Notes under the pieces: generated by a model | The model's input: the letters and a program-made list of their open reading frames with translations, nothing else | What the model was told of the DNA's origin: nothing | Databases searched by the model: none | Position numbers and translations under genes: made by a program | Shown here: piece after piece, positions 11,196 through 21,311 of the stretch | How the letters are laid out: every line of letters starts with the position of its first letter | How positions within the stretch are numbered: position 1 is the stretch's first letter | NCBI GenBank assembly: GCA_016490735.1 | Contig: JAEMWC010000214.1 | Location: forward strand, 761,501 to 825,500 | Origin: Pachyseris speciosa | Taxonomy: Eukaryota; Cnidaria; Anthozoa; Scleractinia; Pachyseridae | Direction: 5' to 3' | DNA length: 64,000 nt

Positions 11196-14133
11196 GTTGT
11201 GTAAGCGTACTGCCATGACAACGATCAATCAAGTATTAGCGTCCACGCCATTCCGAGAAACATCAACACCACTGTGCAGTCAAGGCGAATCTCCTTGGAT
11301 TCCAGAGACTCCCTTGAGCACATCAGAAAACTCCAATGCAATTGATACCTATAACGCAGCGATTAATGAAATTGCCCTCCTTACGCCAGGAGTTTCACGG
11401 GAGCCTCTTCCTTTTCAGTTGAAGACCCCCTGGGATGAAGCAAGGGAGGCCGACAAAAAGAAGATCATAGAAAAAGCGAGCGAAGATTGCCTCCTTGTAT
11501 GTAACGCAATCGCGCCTGGGAGCGGCGACAAACTATTCGAATCTCTAGAATTTTCGAAGGAAGAAAGAATCGATCGCCCAGCCCGTGATGATCTGATGAT
11601 ATTAATGACGGCATATAAAAATGCTACATCAAAGAACTTAAAGAAACAAATTCTCAGCCTATATGCTTTTCGATACCCAGCAAAAACCCTTCAGGAGATC
11701 CATTCACTGTATGGAAAACTTTCAAACTGGCAAATAAAGCAGGCCCGCTCACACGCAAAGATCCATGGCCCTGGCACAGTACCGGTGTCAGAGAAAAAAC
11801 ACCGTGTACGCCTTGATATGGAAAAGGTGGACCATTTCGTGGAATTTGCTAATCGTCCTCATTTTTATCAAGATGTCGCATATGGCAATAAAGTCCTCAA
11901 ACTTGATAGTGGCGAGAAGATTCAAATGCCTAATGTCGTACGAACCGTAGCAAGGTCTACCATGATCAATCAATATTTTGAATTTTGTAAAGAAGAGCAA
12001 TTCGAACCCTTGAGCCGATAAACCTTATTCAAAATCTTAGAAGTGCGGGAAGCCTCCCAGCGTAAGTCTCTTCAAGGGCTTGACAACATAGCTGCTGATG
12101 GAGCTGCTGGTTTTCAGACTGTGGCGAGAATCATTGACGACTTAGAGAAAGGAGGAGGAAACAAGCAGTGGTGTAACAATGCCAAAAGGAGGTTGAGAGA
12201 CTCAAAGCAATACCTGAAGACAGAGTATCCTATCCACTGCAAGCCGGATGAGTCAACTTGTGCCGACCAGTGCAGAAAGCTGGCCCTAAGTGATGGTTGT
12301 GACCCAGACTTCCAGGCTGTGTGTACTCATCAGCATATTGAAAGCTGTGGCCAGTGCCAGACCTTGAAAGCAGTCTTGAACGAAGTGGAGGCAGAAATCC
12401 GAAGTTCATCTTGGAATCCGTATAATCAAGAACATCAAGAAGATCTTCTTTATGACTTTGAGCGGGCACGATCAGATATACAACAGTGGAAAGCACATAT
12501 ACTTCGGTCAATCAATCAGGACGAAGCCAAACAGGACGTCGTGAAAATGGAGGATTCAAGTTCGGCATTGATAGTTATGGACTGGGCCATGAAATTTTTA
12601 CAGTTGAAGTATCGAGAAAGGCAATGTGACTGGTATGGCAAAAGGGGATTGAGCTGGCATATTTCCACAGTTATTTCATTCAATGCCAGTTCTGGAAGTC
12701 TGCAGCTGAAATCGTATGCTCACCTCTTCGACTCATGCCAGCAAGATTGGTTTGCTGTCAGTTCTATACTTGAGAATCTCCTGAAGGCAATCAAGACCGA
12801 ACACCCAGAAATAGAATCTGTTTATCTCCGTTCTGACGGGGCAGGGTGCTATCACAACAACTCCCTTATCGCTGCAGTTACAGATATTGGAGAACGAATT
12901 GGTGTCCGTATCTTGCGGTACGACTATTCTGAGCCACAACATGGTAAAGATGTTTGCGACCGTATTCTGTGCCCCATGAAAGCGTCCTTACGCAGATACT
13001 GCAATGAAGGACATGACATTTTATCTGCAGATGATATGCGTAGCGCACTTTCGGAACGCTATGTAAAGGGTACATCAGCATGTGTCTGCCTCACTGACGT
13101 CAGCAAAAAGACGCTCGATGTTCAAGCTGTTGAGGGATTCAGCAGTTATCACAACTTTGTGTATGAAAAAAGTGGGGTGCGCGTCTGGAAGTCATATGGA
13201 ATTGGCCCGGGAAAATTAGTTCCCTTTGATCGCCTATTTAAAAGGCATCAAAGCTCTACTGACTTGGTTGTTGTGAAGGACTTTTTCCCTTTCAAGGATA
13301 CTCGTTTATATAAGTCGGCACGTGCGAGCGGTGCCGAAAAGGAAGGGATTTTTCCGTGTCCTGAATCTGGATGTCCGATGATCTTCGAAAAATTCGGCGA
13401 TCTCGAAGCTCACTTAGACGTTGGAGACCACACTCTAGGAAAACTGAAAATGGAGTCCACCTTTGACAGGCTTAGAAGAGAATGGGCTCAGAAATTCTCT
13501 ACTGTTGACCAGGTAAAGAAGTCTGCTAGTGCTGACAGCAGTACAGCAACAGCAAGTAGGAGTGCAGGATCCAGATGTGAACTTCCATTCGGGTGGGCGC
13601 TGCAAAGTCCTCGGCGAGGGGCAACTAGATTTTCTGCCAAAGTGAAGGAATACCTAACAGCAAAGTTTGATATTGGAGAAAAAACAGGAGATAAAGCTGA
13701 TCCAACGCAAGTAGCTTCAGATATGCGAAACGCAAAAGATGACAACAACAGTCGACTTTTCAAAAGAGAGGAATGGCTAACCAAAAACCAAGTTAAGGGA
13801 TTCTTTTCCCGCCTTGCAGCAGCGCGAAGGAGGCGTGGTAACGAGCACATTGATCTTAATGATGCCTACACAGAGGAGGAGGAAGAAGAAAGAGAGAAGC
13901 TCCTTGCTGATATTGCCTCAGAGCTCAGCCCGCAGCATCCCATCTGTTACGATACTACAGACCTGTGCAAATGCGTCAAGGAAGACAAACTGCAAAAGTT
14001 TAATGTCACAATGCTCAAAACAATTTTGCTTCACTTTGATGTAGCGTTCAAGTCGAAAGATAGGAAGAAGGATTTGGTGCAGAAGTTGTCCTATTTTGTT
14101 CAAGAATGTAACTGCTTCTTGAGCGATAACTAA
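11196..14133 (+). pseudogene. Exon 3: RNase H-fold, transposase-like protein
   Basis: This large exon reads in one frame to 14133 except for a single TAA at 12019-12021. It would encode about 980 residues, nearly 1,150 with exons 1-2. In the part after the stop (ORF beginning at 12043) there is a Cys/His-rich region at residues 66-104. An RNase H-like core follows with candidate acidic residues in IVMDWAMK (D180), LRSDGAGCYHN (D265) and EPQHGKDVCDR (D303/D306). A C2H2-like finger (CPESGC...H-x5-H) lies near residue 440, and a Glu-rich stretch plus basic C-terminus complete it. The acidic triad suggests a DDE/D transposase, but I could not place the family and no TIRs were found. It could be a domesticated gene recently killed by one nonsense change. 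Confidence 0.6.
12019..12021 (+). other. In-frame TAA interrupting the transposase-like exon
   Basis: The frame is the same on both sides, with coherent coding continuing 7 codons before the next Met. This is the only stop in about 2.9 kb of the exon. A single substitution or a sequencing error would account for it. Confidence 0.8.
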
Positions 14134-15100
14134 ACTAAACTGATCACATCAGTCGCAGACGATGTTTTTCCTTCGATTTACTTTTAGGAATCTACGAGAG
14201 TTCCAGTGGTTAGGACGTCACTGAACTAATATCGCCCTGCATTTTCAGAATGTGAAATGTAGACCGGCAATATCATGGTGGTTAATGGTTATTTAAAAAA
14301 AAAATAACTCCACTCTGCAGTTGCGATGCCGAACTACAATCATGCTCAAGCAAAAAAGTTGTTTTTCACGTTCACTGAAGAGAAACTGCTTTTTTTTGTT
14401 TTGCCAAGGAGAAAATTTTTCAACTGATTTAACTTTAATTTGTAAAACTCTTTTACAACTGATCGTGTGTTTCTTTATAAATGCATTACGCGTGACAACA
14501 GTTGCAGTGAAAAAACTTGTTTGCTATGTAGAAGTTTGTTTATGCTTCTTCAAAGCTTTTACATTTGTAAACGTACTTAATGCAACTTCCAGTAAGCAAA
14601 GAAAACATATAACAGTGGTCATTTTGGTTAAACCCGGTTCAGCTTTTTTGAGAAACAAAGAAATACAGTGAAACACCGGCAAACTTCCTCGATAATTAAA
14701 GTTACAATGATGTTGCGGTGAAATGAACCATAATGCACCCATTCTATTCCGTTAGATTGTTTTTATTTTTCAATTTCGGATATCAGTTTAGCTAAAGATC
14801 TCTCCATAAGCTTTCCTGCTTCATTTATTGCCAAGAACTCTGTATTTGGTGAAAAGAGACTTGTGAACGCTCACACGAACAAAATTAATGGTGTTGACAT
14901 TGACCACAACGCAGGTTTATACCATACACCGGTTTATACTACCGGCCTTAGCGATGACTCCTCATACATTATAAGAAACCTATAACACCAAGAAAAGGAA
15001 AATAATTGGTGTGAATAACTATTAATATAACTATTAAGGCTCTCATTTCGTGGGAAATAGTATATACGAGATTTTTAATCAACGCTTGAGTCAACCAAAG
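14134..15100. other. No recognisable gene
   Basis: 3' flank of the transposase-like gene. Open frames here are short and low-complexity. No TIR matching the 5' flank of that gene could be found. Confidence 0.4.
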
Positions 15101-15109
15101 ATGCGTGAT

Positions 15110-15418
15110 GCGTTACCGCAAAGGTAACGAATAATCAGTACTAGAAATCAAAAGCAAGGCAAAGTTCCGACGATTTCTCGATTTTTTGGTGTAAAATAAG
15201 TCTCACTGAGTTCTCCAAACGTTGAAACTCAATAAATCTGATCAGGTAACATTAAACTATTCGCTGACAAAAATTAAAACTTATTTCAGTTAAGTCACGA
15301 GATTCGTCATTTCTACACAAAACGTTGAATTTTCAGCTACTTGCTTGAATTTTTTGCGCTTCAAACTTACGAGTGCCCACAACTTTTACTACAGATATTT
15401 GTAGCTTATCCTTAGTAC
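15110..15418 (-). repeat. Interrupted repeat copy, part 1
   Basis: Reverse-complement match to about 8400-8700 (shared 'aatcgtcggaactttgcctt', 'gatttattgagtttcaacgt' and others). The match ends exactly at the GTAC abutting the Gypsy LTR, and it resumes at 21312. Confidence 0.8.
15415..15418. repeat. Gypsy target-site duplication (GTAC), left
   Basis: GTAC lies next to the LTR terminus TG. The same GTAC follows the other LTR at 21312-21315. The paralogous empty site at about 8.39 kb has a single GTAC. Confidence 0.9.
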
Positions 15419-15594
15419 TGTAACTCCCCGCGGGTTCGACAGACCGACGAAGATTAAACAACTGACAGTTTTGCGCCTCTGTTTTAATTCATCCGCACAC
15501 ACTCCTTCTCGATACAACCTCCGTCTCGCACACCCCTTCCAAATATGGAAGGTCCCATATATGGCTGAGTCACGCATCACGCAACAACACTACA
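15419..15594 (-). repeat. 3' LTR of Gypsy element
   Basis: 176 bp, starting TGTAACTCCCCGCGGG on the plus strand and ending CACTACA. It differs from the other LTR at two bases (GCGCC versus GCTCC, CTCCGTC versus CTCTGTC). Confidence 0.95.
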
Positions 15595-15606
15595 TTGCCC
15601 CCCTCT
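15595..15606 (-). other. Polypurine tract
   Basis: On the minus strand AGAGGGGGGCAA immediately precedes the 3' LTR. This is the expected primer site for plus-strand DNA synthesis. Confidence 0.85.
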
Positions 15607-15713
15607 AACACCCATTATCCGTCCCGGATAATAACAAACTCCCACAATAACTGGAAATCTCACATCAAAACCAACTACATAAGAAAACAGTTCAATGTCT
15701 CCTAATTAAGTGT

Positions 15714-16126
15714 TCAGGTCATTTCATAGTCCTTGTATCTAGGGGGATTTCTCCGCTTCCTGCTGGATCGCCTGAGGCCCTCCTGGTCCGGCTGCTGCCT
15801 TGATGTCTGGTCACACGCCTCCTTGTCCTGCGAGCTCTTCTTCCTGAATCTGGGAGGTAACTTCTGTCTCCTTTTGGGATGTCTGACGGATGCTCTTCCC
15901 TTAGTGTTGACCTCCCGATTATCCTGCTGTGTAGTTGTTCGGCTAGCTACATCTTCACTCTTGTCTTGAACTGGTCCCTGGAACCAGTCTGCGCGTTCTA
16001 CCCCAGAGTACTTCCAAAGGCGGTCTCTGTGTACCACTTTAGGCTTTTTCCGAGGTCCCTGCTGAATCCTGTACACAACATCATTAAGCCGTTCCACAAC
16101 AACGTATGGCCCCTCCCATGGCCTCC
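15714..16126 (-). pseudogene. Integrase C-terminal domain, shifted frame
   Basis: This frame carries VVYRIQQGPRKKPKVVHRDR, the GPY/F-like C-terminal integrase module with a typical 'VVHRDRLWKY' ending. A basic tail follows (RRSSRKRRNPPRY). It continues the integrase that ends in the previous frame at 16127. The two are joined across a frame change at the G run near 16180-16192. The stop at 15714 is the natural end of pol, close to the polypurine tract. Confidence 0.75.
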
Positions 16127-17410
16127 TCAGCTTTGGTGAGATGCCCTTCTTTCTCTGGGGATTGTGAAGCCATACAAGATCCCCCTTCCAAAGGTAGATG
16201 CAACAATACTCATGTCGTACCGCCTCTTCATCCTCAGACTGCCTTCCTGCTGATGTACACGAGCAAAATTGTGAGCAGTCTCCACAGACTCTCTTAACCT
16301 CTCCACATACTCAGGATAGCCCCTGTCCTCAGGTTCCTCTTGTGGGCGCCCAATTAGCAGGTCTAAGGGCACACGCAATTCCCGCCCAAACATCAGCATT
16401 GCTGGAGTAAACTTGGTGGTTTCGTGCACTGCTGAACGGTAAGACATGAGGAGTAGAGGTAGATGCCGATCCCAGTCTCTCTGGTGATCCTGGACAAATG
16501 TGGCAAGTTGGGCCTCTATAGTCCGGTTGTAGCGCTCCACCATGCCGTCAGACTGTGGATGGAGGGCAGTCGTCCTGGTCTTATGGATCCCGAGCAGGGT
16601 GCATACCTCCTGGAACACGGACGATTCGAAATTCTGGCCTTGGTCAGAGTGCAGCTCACCAGGGACACCAAACCGACTAAAGAACTGGGACACAAGGACA
16701 TTAGCGACAGTGACTGCTTCCTGATTTGGGAGTGCATAAGCTTCCGGCCATTTACTAAAATAGTCCATCGCAATTAGGATGTACTTGTTACCTTGATCGG
16801 TTTCCGGAAGAGGTCCCAGGACATCAATGGCAACACGCTCCATGGGCTCCCCAACATTGTACAACTGCAGTGGAGATCTTTGCTTTACCCTAGGGCCTTT
16901 TCTAGCAGCACAGAGGTCGCACCTTTGACACCATTCTTCAACGTCACGGCGGCAATGAATCCAGTAGAACCTTTCACGGACTTTAGCCAGAGTTTTGGAA
17001 ACTCCTAGGTGACCTCCTACAGGGCTATCATGGAGTTGCTTTAACACGCTGGTGCGGAGCCCCTTTGGCAGTACCAGCTGCCATGTGACCTTGGCAGGCT
17101 CGGTTGACTCCCACCGATGATACAGCACTCCCTCCTTAACAGCCAACGAATCCCATTGGGCCCAGTAGGCCTTAGTGGTGGAGTCGAGATGGGCGATGCT
17201 TGCCCACTCTGGGCGTTTCCCACCCTCCTTCCATCCCAGGATGTGACAAATAGTTTTATCTTCCATCTGGTGAGTTCGCAACTGTAGTGGTGATAGCTGT
17301 CCATCTTCAAGTTGATCCATGCCTTTTACTTCCTTTCCCCCCTCGTTGAGCCAGCGGATTGAGATAAAGGGGCTCCAGAAACTTGGGTTTGGGTAACATT
17401 CACCACACAA
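16127..17410 (-). CDS. Gypsy integrase (zinc-binding and catalytic core)
   Basis: The 427-codon frame holds an HHCC zinc domain (H127 and H134 of HDSPVGGHLG; C170-x2-C173 region WCQRCDLC). The D,D35E core follows: D196 in AIDVLGP, D256 in LHSDQGQNF and E292 in MVERYNRT. All three catalytic acids are present. The first ~25 residues are out-of-frame overlap with the RT/RNase H ORF; the true continuation enters at about 17340. The last ~18 residues before 16127 are also out of frame. The protein would insert element cDNA into the chromosome. Confidence 0.9.
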   Translation of the reverse strand: MCGECYPNPSFWSPFISIRWLNEGGKEVKGMDQLEDGQLSPLQLRTHQMEDKTICHILGWKEGGKRPEWASIAHLDSTTKAYWAQWDSLAVKEGVLYHRWESTEPAKVTWQLVLPKGLRTSVLKQLHDSPVGGHLGVSKTLAKVRERFYWIHCRRDVEEWCQRCDLCAARKGPRVKQRSPLQLYNVGEPMERVAIDVLGPLPETDQGNKYILIAMDYFSKWPEAYALPNQEAVTVANVLVSQFFSRFGVPGELHSDQGQNFESSVFQEVCTLLGIHKTRTTALHPQSDGMVERYNRTIEAQLATFVQDHQRDWDRHLPLLLMSYRSAVHETTKFTPAMLMFGRELRVPLDLLIGRPQEEPEDRGYPEYVERLRESVETAHNFARVHQQEGSLRMKRRYDMSIVASTFGRGILYGFTIPRERRASHQS

Positions 17411-18624
17411 TCATTTGGTGTGCTGGTCGAAGTTTCTGTCCCATCCTTTTCCTCTTGGAGCTGACAATGTTTACAATTGGTTTCGAAGCATGGCCGGCGC
17501 GACAAAACGTCAGCATTCTGGTGGCTTCTCCCTGTGCGGTACACAATACAAAAATCATAGGTTTGCAGCTTGCCCAACCATCTAGCAACCTGACCCTCCG
17601 GGTTCTTGAAGTTTAGTAGCCACTGGAGAGATGCGTGGTCGGTTCTAATGGTGAACGTCCGCTCATAGAGGTAGGGGTGAAAGTGATCAATCGCTTTGAC
17701 AATAGCCAAAAGTTCACGCCTGGTTGTGCAATAGTTACGTTCTGGTTTGCTTAGTGCCTGGCTGTAATAAGTGATGACTCTTTCATACCCTTTGTGAACT
17801 TGAGACAAAACGGCACCAATACCGACATTGCTGGCATCCGTGTCTAACACAAAGGGATCCTCACTCTCAGGATAGGCCAATATTGGAGCGGATGCGAGGG
17901 CTCCTTTGAGGTGATGAAACGAACTATCGCATTCCTTTGTCCAAGTAAATGGTTGGCCTTTCTCAGTCAGTTTATGCAGAGGGCGGGCAACGTCAGCAAA
18001 AGAAGGTACAAATCGCCGGTAGTAAGTGCATAGCCCAAGAAAGCTTCGAACATCTTTGACATTTTGTGGCAATGGCCAGTTTGTGACAACCGCAACTTTT
18101 TCAGGGTCTGTGGCAACCCCTTCCTCGCTTACGACGTGGCCAAGGAACTTGACCTTGCGCCGAAAGAGTTCACACTTCTTTGGGTACAACTTCAGGTTGG
18201 CTGCCCTTAGCCGTGAGAAGATACGAGTCAAACGTTGTAGCTCCAGCTCAAAGGTTTTTGCATGTGCAATCATGTCATCTAGATAGACCAAGCACCTCAG
18301 GTCACCAAGGATAGTCTCCATCAATCGCTCAAAAGTTGCGGGTGCGTTACATAGACCAAAGGCCATCACATTGAACTGCCAAAGCCCATTACCTGCAGTG
18401 AAGGCAGTTTTCTCACGGTCCTGCTCTTCCACCTCCACTTGCCAATACCCACTTTTAAGGTCGAGGGTGGAGAACCAGCTTGAACCAGATAAGGCATCGA
18501 GAGTTGTGTCTACCCGCGGTAAAGGATACGAGTCTTTCTTGGTCAGTTCATTCAATTTCCGGTAATCAACACAAAATCTGGTACCACCATCTTTTTTTTC
18601 ACCAGGACCACTGGTGAAGCCCAT
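17326..18624 (-). CDS. Gypsy reverse transcriptase and RNase H
   Basis: The 432-codon frame opens in the RT fingers (GGTRFCVDYRKLN) and carries the catalytic YLDD at residues 114-117. It then has the connection (FLGLCTYYRRFV) and RNase H with DTDAS (D261/D263), RRELLAIV and RTDHASLQWLL. All active-site residues look intact. It overlaps the protease frame by 73 bp in a different frame, with the change at an A8 run near 18592-18600. At the 3' end the frame is lost at a G6 run near 17337-17342. Confidence 0.92.
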   Translation of the reverse strand: MGFTSGPGEKKDGGTRFCVDYRKLNELTKKDSYPLPRVDTTLDALSGSSWFSTLDLKSGYWQVEVEEQDREKTAFTAGNGLWQFNVMAFGLCNAPATFERLMETILGDLRCLVYLDDMIAHAKTFELELQRLTRIFSRLRAANLKLYPKKCELFRRKVKFLGHVVSEEGVATDPEKVAVVTNWPLPQNVKDVRSFLGLCTYYRRFVPSFADVARPLHKLTEKGQPFTWTKECDSSFHHLKGALASAPILAYPESEDPFVLDTDASNVGIGAVLSQVHKGYERVITYYSQALSKPERNYCTTRRELLAIVKAIDHFHPYLYERTFTIRTDHASLQWLLNFKNPEGQVARWLGKLQTYDFCIVYRTGRSHQNADVLSRRPCFETNCKHCQLQEEKDGTETSTSTPNDCVVNVTQTQVSGAPLSQSAGSTRGERK

Positions 18625-19637
18625 GGGCTGATAGAGGGTTCAATTATGCCTTGTGCATGCATTTCCTCAACAGCTTTGAATGCCTCCTCCCGCTGTGCAA
18701 ATGGCAGCCTCCTAGGGTGTTGGCATACAGGGGGAGCATCGCCGGTATTGATTTTGTGTTTCGTAACTCCTGTCCGGCCAAGATCATGAGGTCCTCTAGA
18801 GAAGATGTCTTGGAATTCTAGCAAAAGGTTGTGCAATTGATGCTGTTGGTCGTCGGTCAACCCAGTAGCACTTCGGAGGTAGAGATCTTTGAGATGCTCT
18901 GGTAGGCCCTCATCCGGACTAGTAGGTTCACTAAGGGGGCTACTGGTAGGATGAACTATGCTCTCTACAGGTTCACAAGTAGCCACTTCTATACCAGAGG
19001 TAATCTGCCTTGGCTCGTTGGTTAGATTTACCATCCTCACTGGAATGTAGTCACGCTGAGCATTCACTAATGTTTTGCCAACCATAACACCAGGCGGAAG
19101 TGTGGTGGTAGGCGATGGTCCTACTGTCCCCCAGGGTTCACCAGATGGTTCACCTACGAGGTTAGCAGGTACCAGCATTTCACTGTAAGGAGAGATCACA
19201 GTATCTTCCATAGCCACCACCTGGTGGCAGCGAGCTACTTGGAAAGCCACTGGCTTATGAAGAGGCACCTCCTCTGCTCCAATGCATAGACTGCCCACTC
19301 CAGTATCCACAGAACAACCATGAGCCATGAGAAAGTCAAGGCCAAGAATAAACTTGTCTGAAATATCGGCAACTAGGGCTACATGTGAAACCTCTGCACC
19401 ACCAATTTTAACTTTAAGCTTTAGTTGTCCATGCACTGTAACAGTTTCTCCTGTCGCAGTTTTAAGGACACGGGTCGTGGCTTGTATACTATTACGTAAC
19501 TGCATGGTAAGTACATCAGGGCGAACAATCGTAATGTTTGCCCCAGTGTCAACAACCATGGGGCACGGTACTCCTTCGATGTGGCCGATTATGGTTAAGC
19601 TTTCTTCCCTGTGGTTCATTGTTCCTGTCATCAGCAC
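18552..19637 (-). CDS. Gypsy aspartic protease and RT N-terminus
   Basis: The 361-codon frame has the retropepsin signature VVDTGANITIV (catalytic Asp at residue 30) with a later hydrophobic FILGLDFL flap/core motif. A linker follows, then the RT entry segment (HPRRLPFAQREEAF, GIIEPSISPWASPVV). It ends just after a Lys run, where the reading changes frame into the RT ORF. The protease would mature Gag and Pol. Confidence 0.88.
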   Translation of the reverse strand: MLMTGTMNHREESLTIIGHIEGVPCPMVVDTGANITIVRPDVLTMQLRNSIQATTRVLKTATGETVTVHGQLKLKVKIGGAEVSHVALVADISDKFILGLDFLMAHGCSVDTGVGSLCIGAEEVPLHKPVAFQVARCHQVVAMEDTVISPYSEMLVPANLVGEPSGEPWGTVGPSPTTTLPPGVMVGKTLVNAQRDYIPVRMVNLTNEPRQITSGIEVATCEPVESIVHPTSSPLSEPTSPDEGLPEHLKDLYLRSATGLTDDQQHQLHNLLLEFQDIFSRGPHDLGRTGVTKHKINTGDAPPVCQHPRRLPFAQREEAFKAVEEMHAQGIIEPSISPWASPVVLVKKKMVVPDFVLITGN

Positions 19638-19699
19638 AACTTGCGGGGTTAAACTATCTGGGTGATTGGCCGGCCTTACCCCATCAAGACCGGCCTGGA

Positions 19700-21091
19700 T
19701 TAGTTTAAAGGAGGCTGGGAGTTATGTGGCTGAATGTCTCTTGGGTTACTCCGGCGTAAATGTGGACATTCACGTCTAAAGTGTCCCCTTTTGCCACAAG
19801 CCCAGCACACCTGATCCTTCATCCAGGTTCCAGAATAAGATTGCGTGTTCCCTTTGGGGGCTCTTATTTCCTCAAGCACCAGTTTAACCTGTGCTAGTAA
19901 ATCCTCTTGTTGAGATTTCTGGTCATCCAATGGCACAGTTAGGGTTTCTTCGAATGGTGCGGCGCTCATCTCGCGGACATGAAGATCTCGTTGGCGAGAG
20001 GCAAGTCGATAGGATTCGAGCTCCATGGCCAGTTCAAGAGCAGCCTGGAGGGACTGGGGTTTACTCTGTTTCAATCGCAATCGAGTATCTCCATCGAGGA
20101 TGGCGTCAATAAACTGCTCTTTAGCCAGCAAGTCCTTCATGTCTTCCGGAGCGAGAGGATAGGCTAGCCTTGCCAAACGTTCTATGTCCTCAGCAAGTTC
20201 TTGGAGTGATTCCTCACGGCACCTCAGTCTGCTCTTAAACTTGGTGCGGTGAAGTTCCTGCTGATGTGCTGCCCCGAATCGACTCTCTAGTGCTGCAACT
20301 AATGCCCTGTAGTCTTGTCTCGTTTCTGTTCCGAGATTTCCGAGGACAGTCAATGCAGATCCTTTCAGGCTAGTCGCCAAGTAATTTCCTTTCTGTTCAT
20401 CATTCCAGTGATTCATTCCCGCCACTATTTCAAACTGTGCGATGTAAGGCTCCCATAGTGATTTCCCATCGAAAGAAGGTGGCTTTTGGATCGGCCGTTT
20501 GTGTTCTGGCGCCACGCCGGAAAACGATAAGGGCGTTAGAATGCTAGCTGGGGATGCCATTTGTAGCTTCACTGGAGTCGAAGTTTCCTCCTTAACATGC
20601 GGAGGTTTCTGTGTGTCGAGCGCTTCCTTTAGTTTCCCGTCGAACGCTTGTAATGCAGCATTTAGCTTCGAATCAAGCCTGTCTTGTGTTTCCTGGAGCC
20701 TCTTTTTGACGGTTTCTTCGAAGGATCTGTGCTTGGCGTTCAAGGAGGCCACAGTGTTAGAGAATTCTTCCTCGAAAACATTTATTTTCGCTGCAAGTTT
20801 ATCTCCATGTAATTTGAGCTGAGACTCCATTTGAGATGCCTGGTTGTTTACACGAGCTCCTAAGTTTTCGAAGCGCTCGGAGATTTCCTTTACTTGCACA
20901 TCCGCCTTGCGGTCTTGTTGCTCGATTTTAAGTTCTATGCCTTTGTTCTGGCTAGATATCGATTGCAGAGCCTCCATTATAGCGTCCATTTGAGTATGTG
21001 AACTGTCCGGCGGTGTCACCGATGCGACAGCTTCGCTCGGTGTGTCTTCGGCCTGTGTTTTGAAAACAATTTCTCCGTCCTTGTCGGTCAT
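19700..21091 (-). CDS. Gypsy Gag with zinc knuckle
   Basis: The start is placed at the ATG at 21091 (MTDKDGEIVF), just inside the 5' LTR/PBS, rather than at an upstream in-frame Met within the LTR. The N-terminal half is a long predicted coiled coil (repeated Lys/Glu/Gln heptads). A retrotransposon Gag capsid-like region follows (FDGKSLWEPYIAQFEI, WNDEQKGNYLA). Near the C-terminus is a CCHC knuckle, CWACGKRGHFRRECPH. The frame is uninterrupted, about 463 codons. Protease follows in another frame, so expression of pol probably relied on frameshifting or reinitiation. Confidence 0.9.
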   Translation of the reverse strand: MTDKDGEIVFKTQAEDTPSEAVASVTPPDSSHTQMDAIMEALQSISSQNKGIELKIEQQDRKADVQVKEISERFENLGARVNNQASQMESQLKLHGDKLAAKINVFEEEFSNTVASLNAKHRSFEETVKKRLQETQDRLDSKLNAALQAFDGKLKEALDTQKPPHVKEETSTPVKLQMASPASILTPLSFSGVAPEHKRPIQKPPSFDGKSLWEPYIAQFEIVAGMNHWNDEQKGNYLATSLKGSALTVLGNLGTETRQDYRALVAALESRFGAAHQQELHRTKFKSRLRCREESLQELAEDIERLARLAYPLAPEDMKDLLAKEQFIDAILDGDTRLRLKQSKPQSLQAALELAMELESYRLASRQRDLHVREMSAAPFEETLTVPLDDQKSQQEDLLAQVKLVLEEIRAPKGNTQSYSGTWMKDQVCWACGKRGHFRRECPHLRRSNPRDIQPHNSQPPLN

Positions 21092-21116
21092 CTTTGAATC
21101 GCCAAAACAAAATAAA

Positions 21117-21134
21117 GCTCCACTTCTGACACCA
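21117..21134 (-). other. Primer-binding site
   Basis: Directly after the 5' LTR the minus strand reads TGGTGTCAGAAGTGGAG, complementary to a tRNA 3' end. The pattern is like the tRNA-Leu primer sites of animal Gypsy elements; tRNA identity was not verified. Confidence 0.75.
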
Positions 21135-21135
21135 A

Positions 21136-21311
21136 TGTAACTCCCCGCGGGTTCGACAGACCGACGAAGATTAAACAACTGACAGTTTTGCTCCTCTGTT
21201 TTAATTCATCCGCACACACTCCTTCTCGATACAACCTCTGTCTCGCACACCCCTTCCAAATATGGAAGGTCCCATATATGGCTGAGTCACGCATCACGCA
21301 ACAACACTACA
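21136..21311 (-). repeat. 5' LTR of Gypsy element
   Basis: 176 bp, 174 of 176 positions identical to the 3' LTR. It should carry the promoter and start of transcription on the minus strand; no TATA box is called. Confidence 0.95.

Larger units (their letters stand above)
15419..21311 (-). mobile_element. Gypsy-type LTR retrotransposon, nearly complete
   Basis: A 5.9-kb element with 176-bp LTRs (TG...CA) differing at 2 positions, a primer-binding site, a polypurine tract, gag, and pol in the order protease-RT-RNase H-integrase. That order (integrase last) defines Ty3/Gypsy. A 4-bp GTAC duplication flanks it. It lies on the minus strand and split an older repeat. The near-identical LTRs indicate recent insertion. 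Pol reads through three frame changes, each near a homopolymer. No envelope gene is present. Confidence 0.95.
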
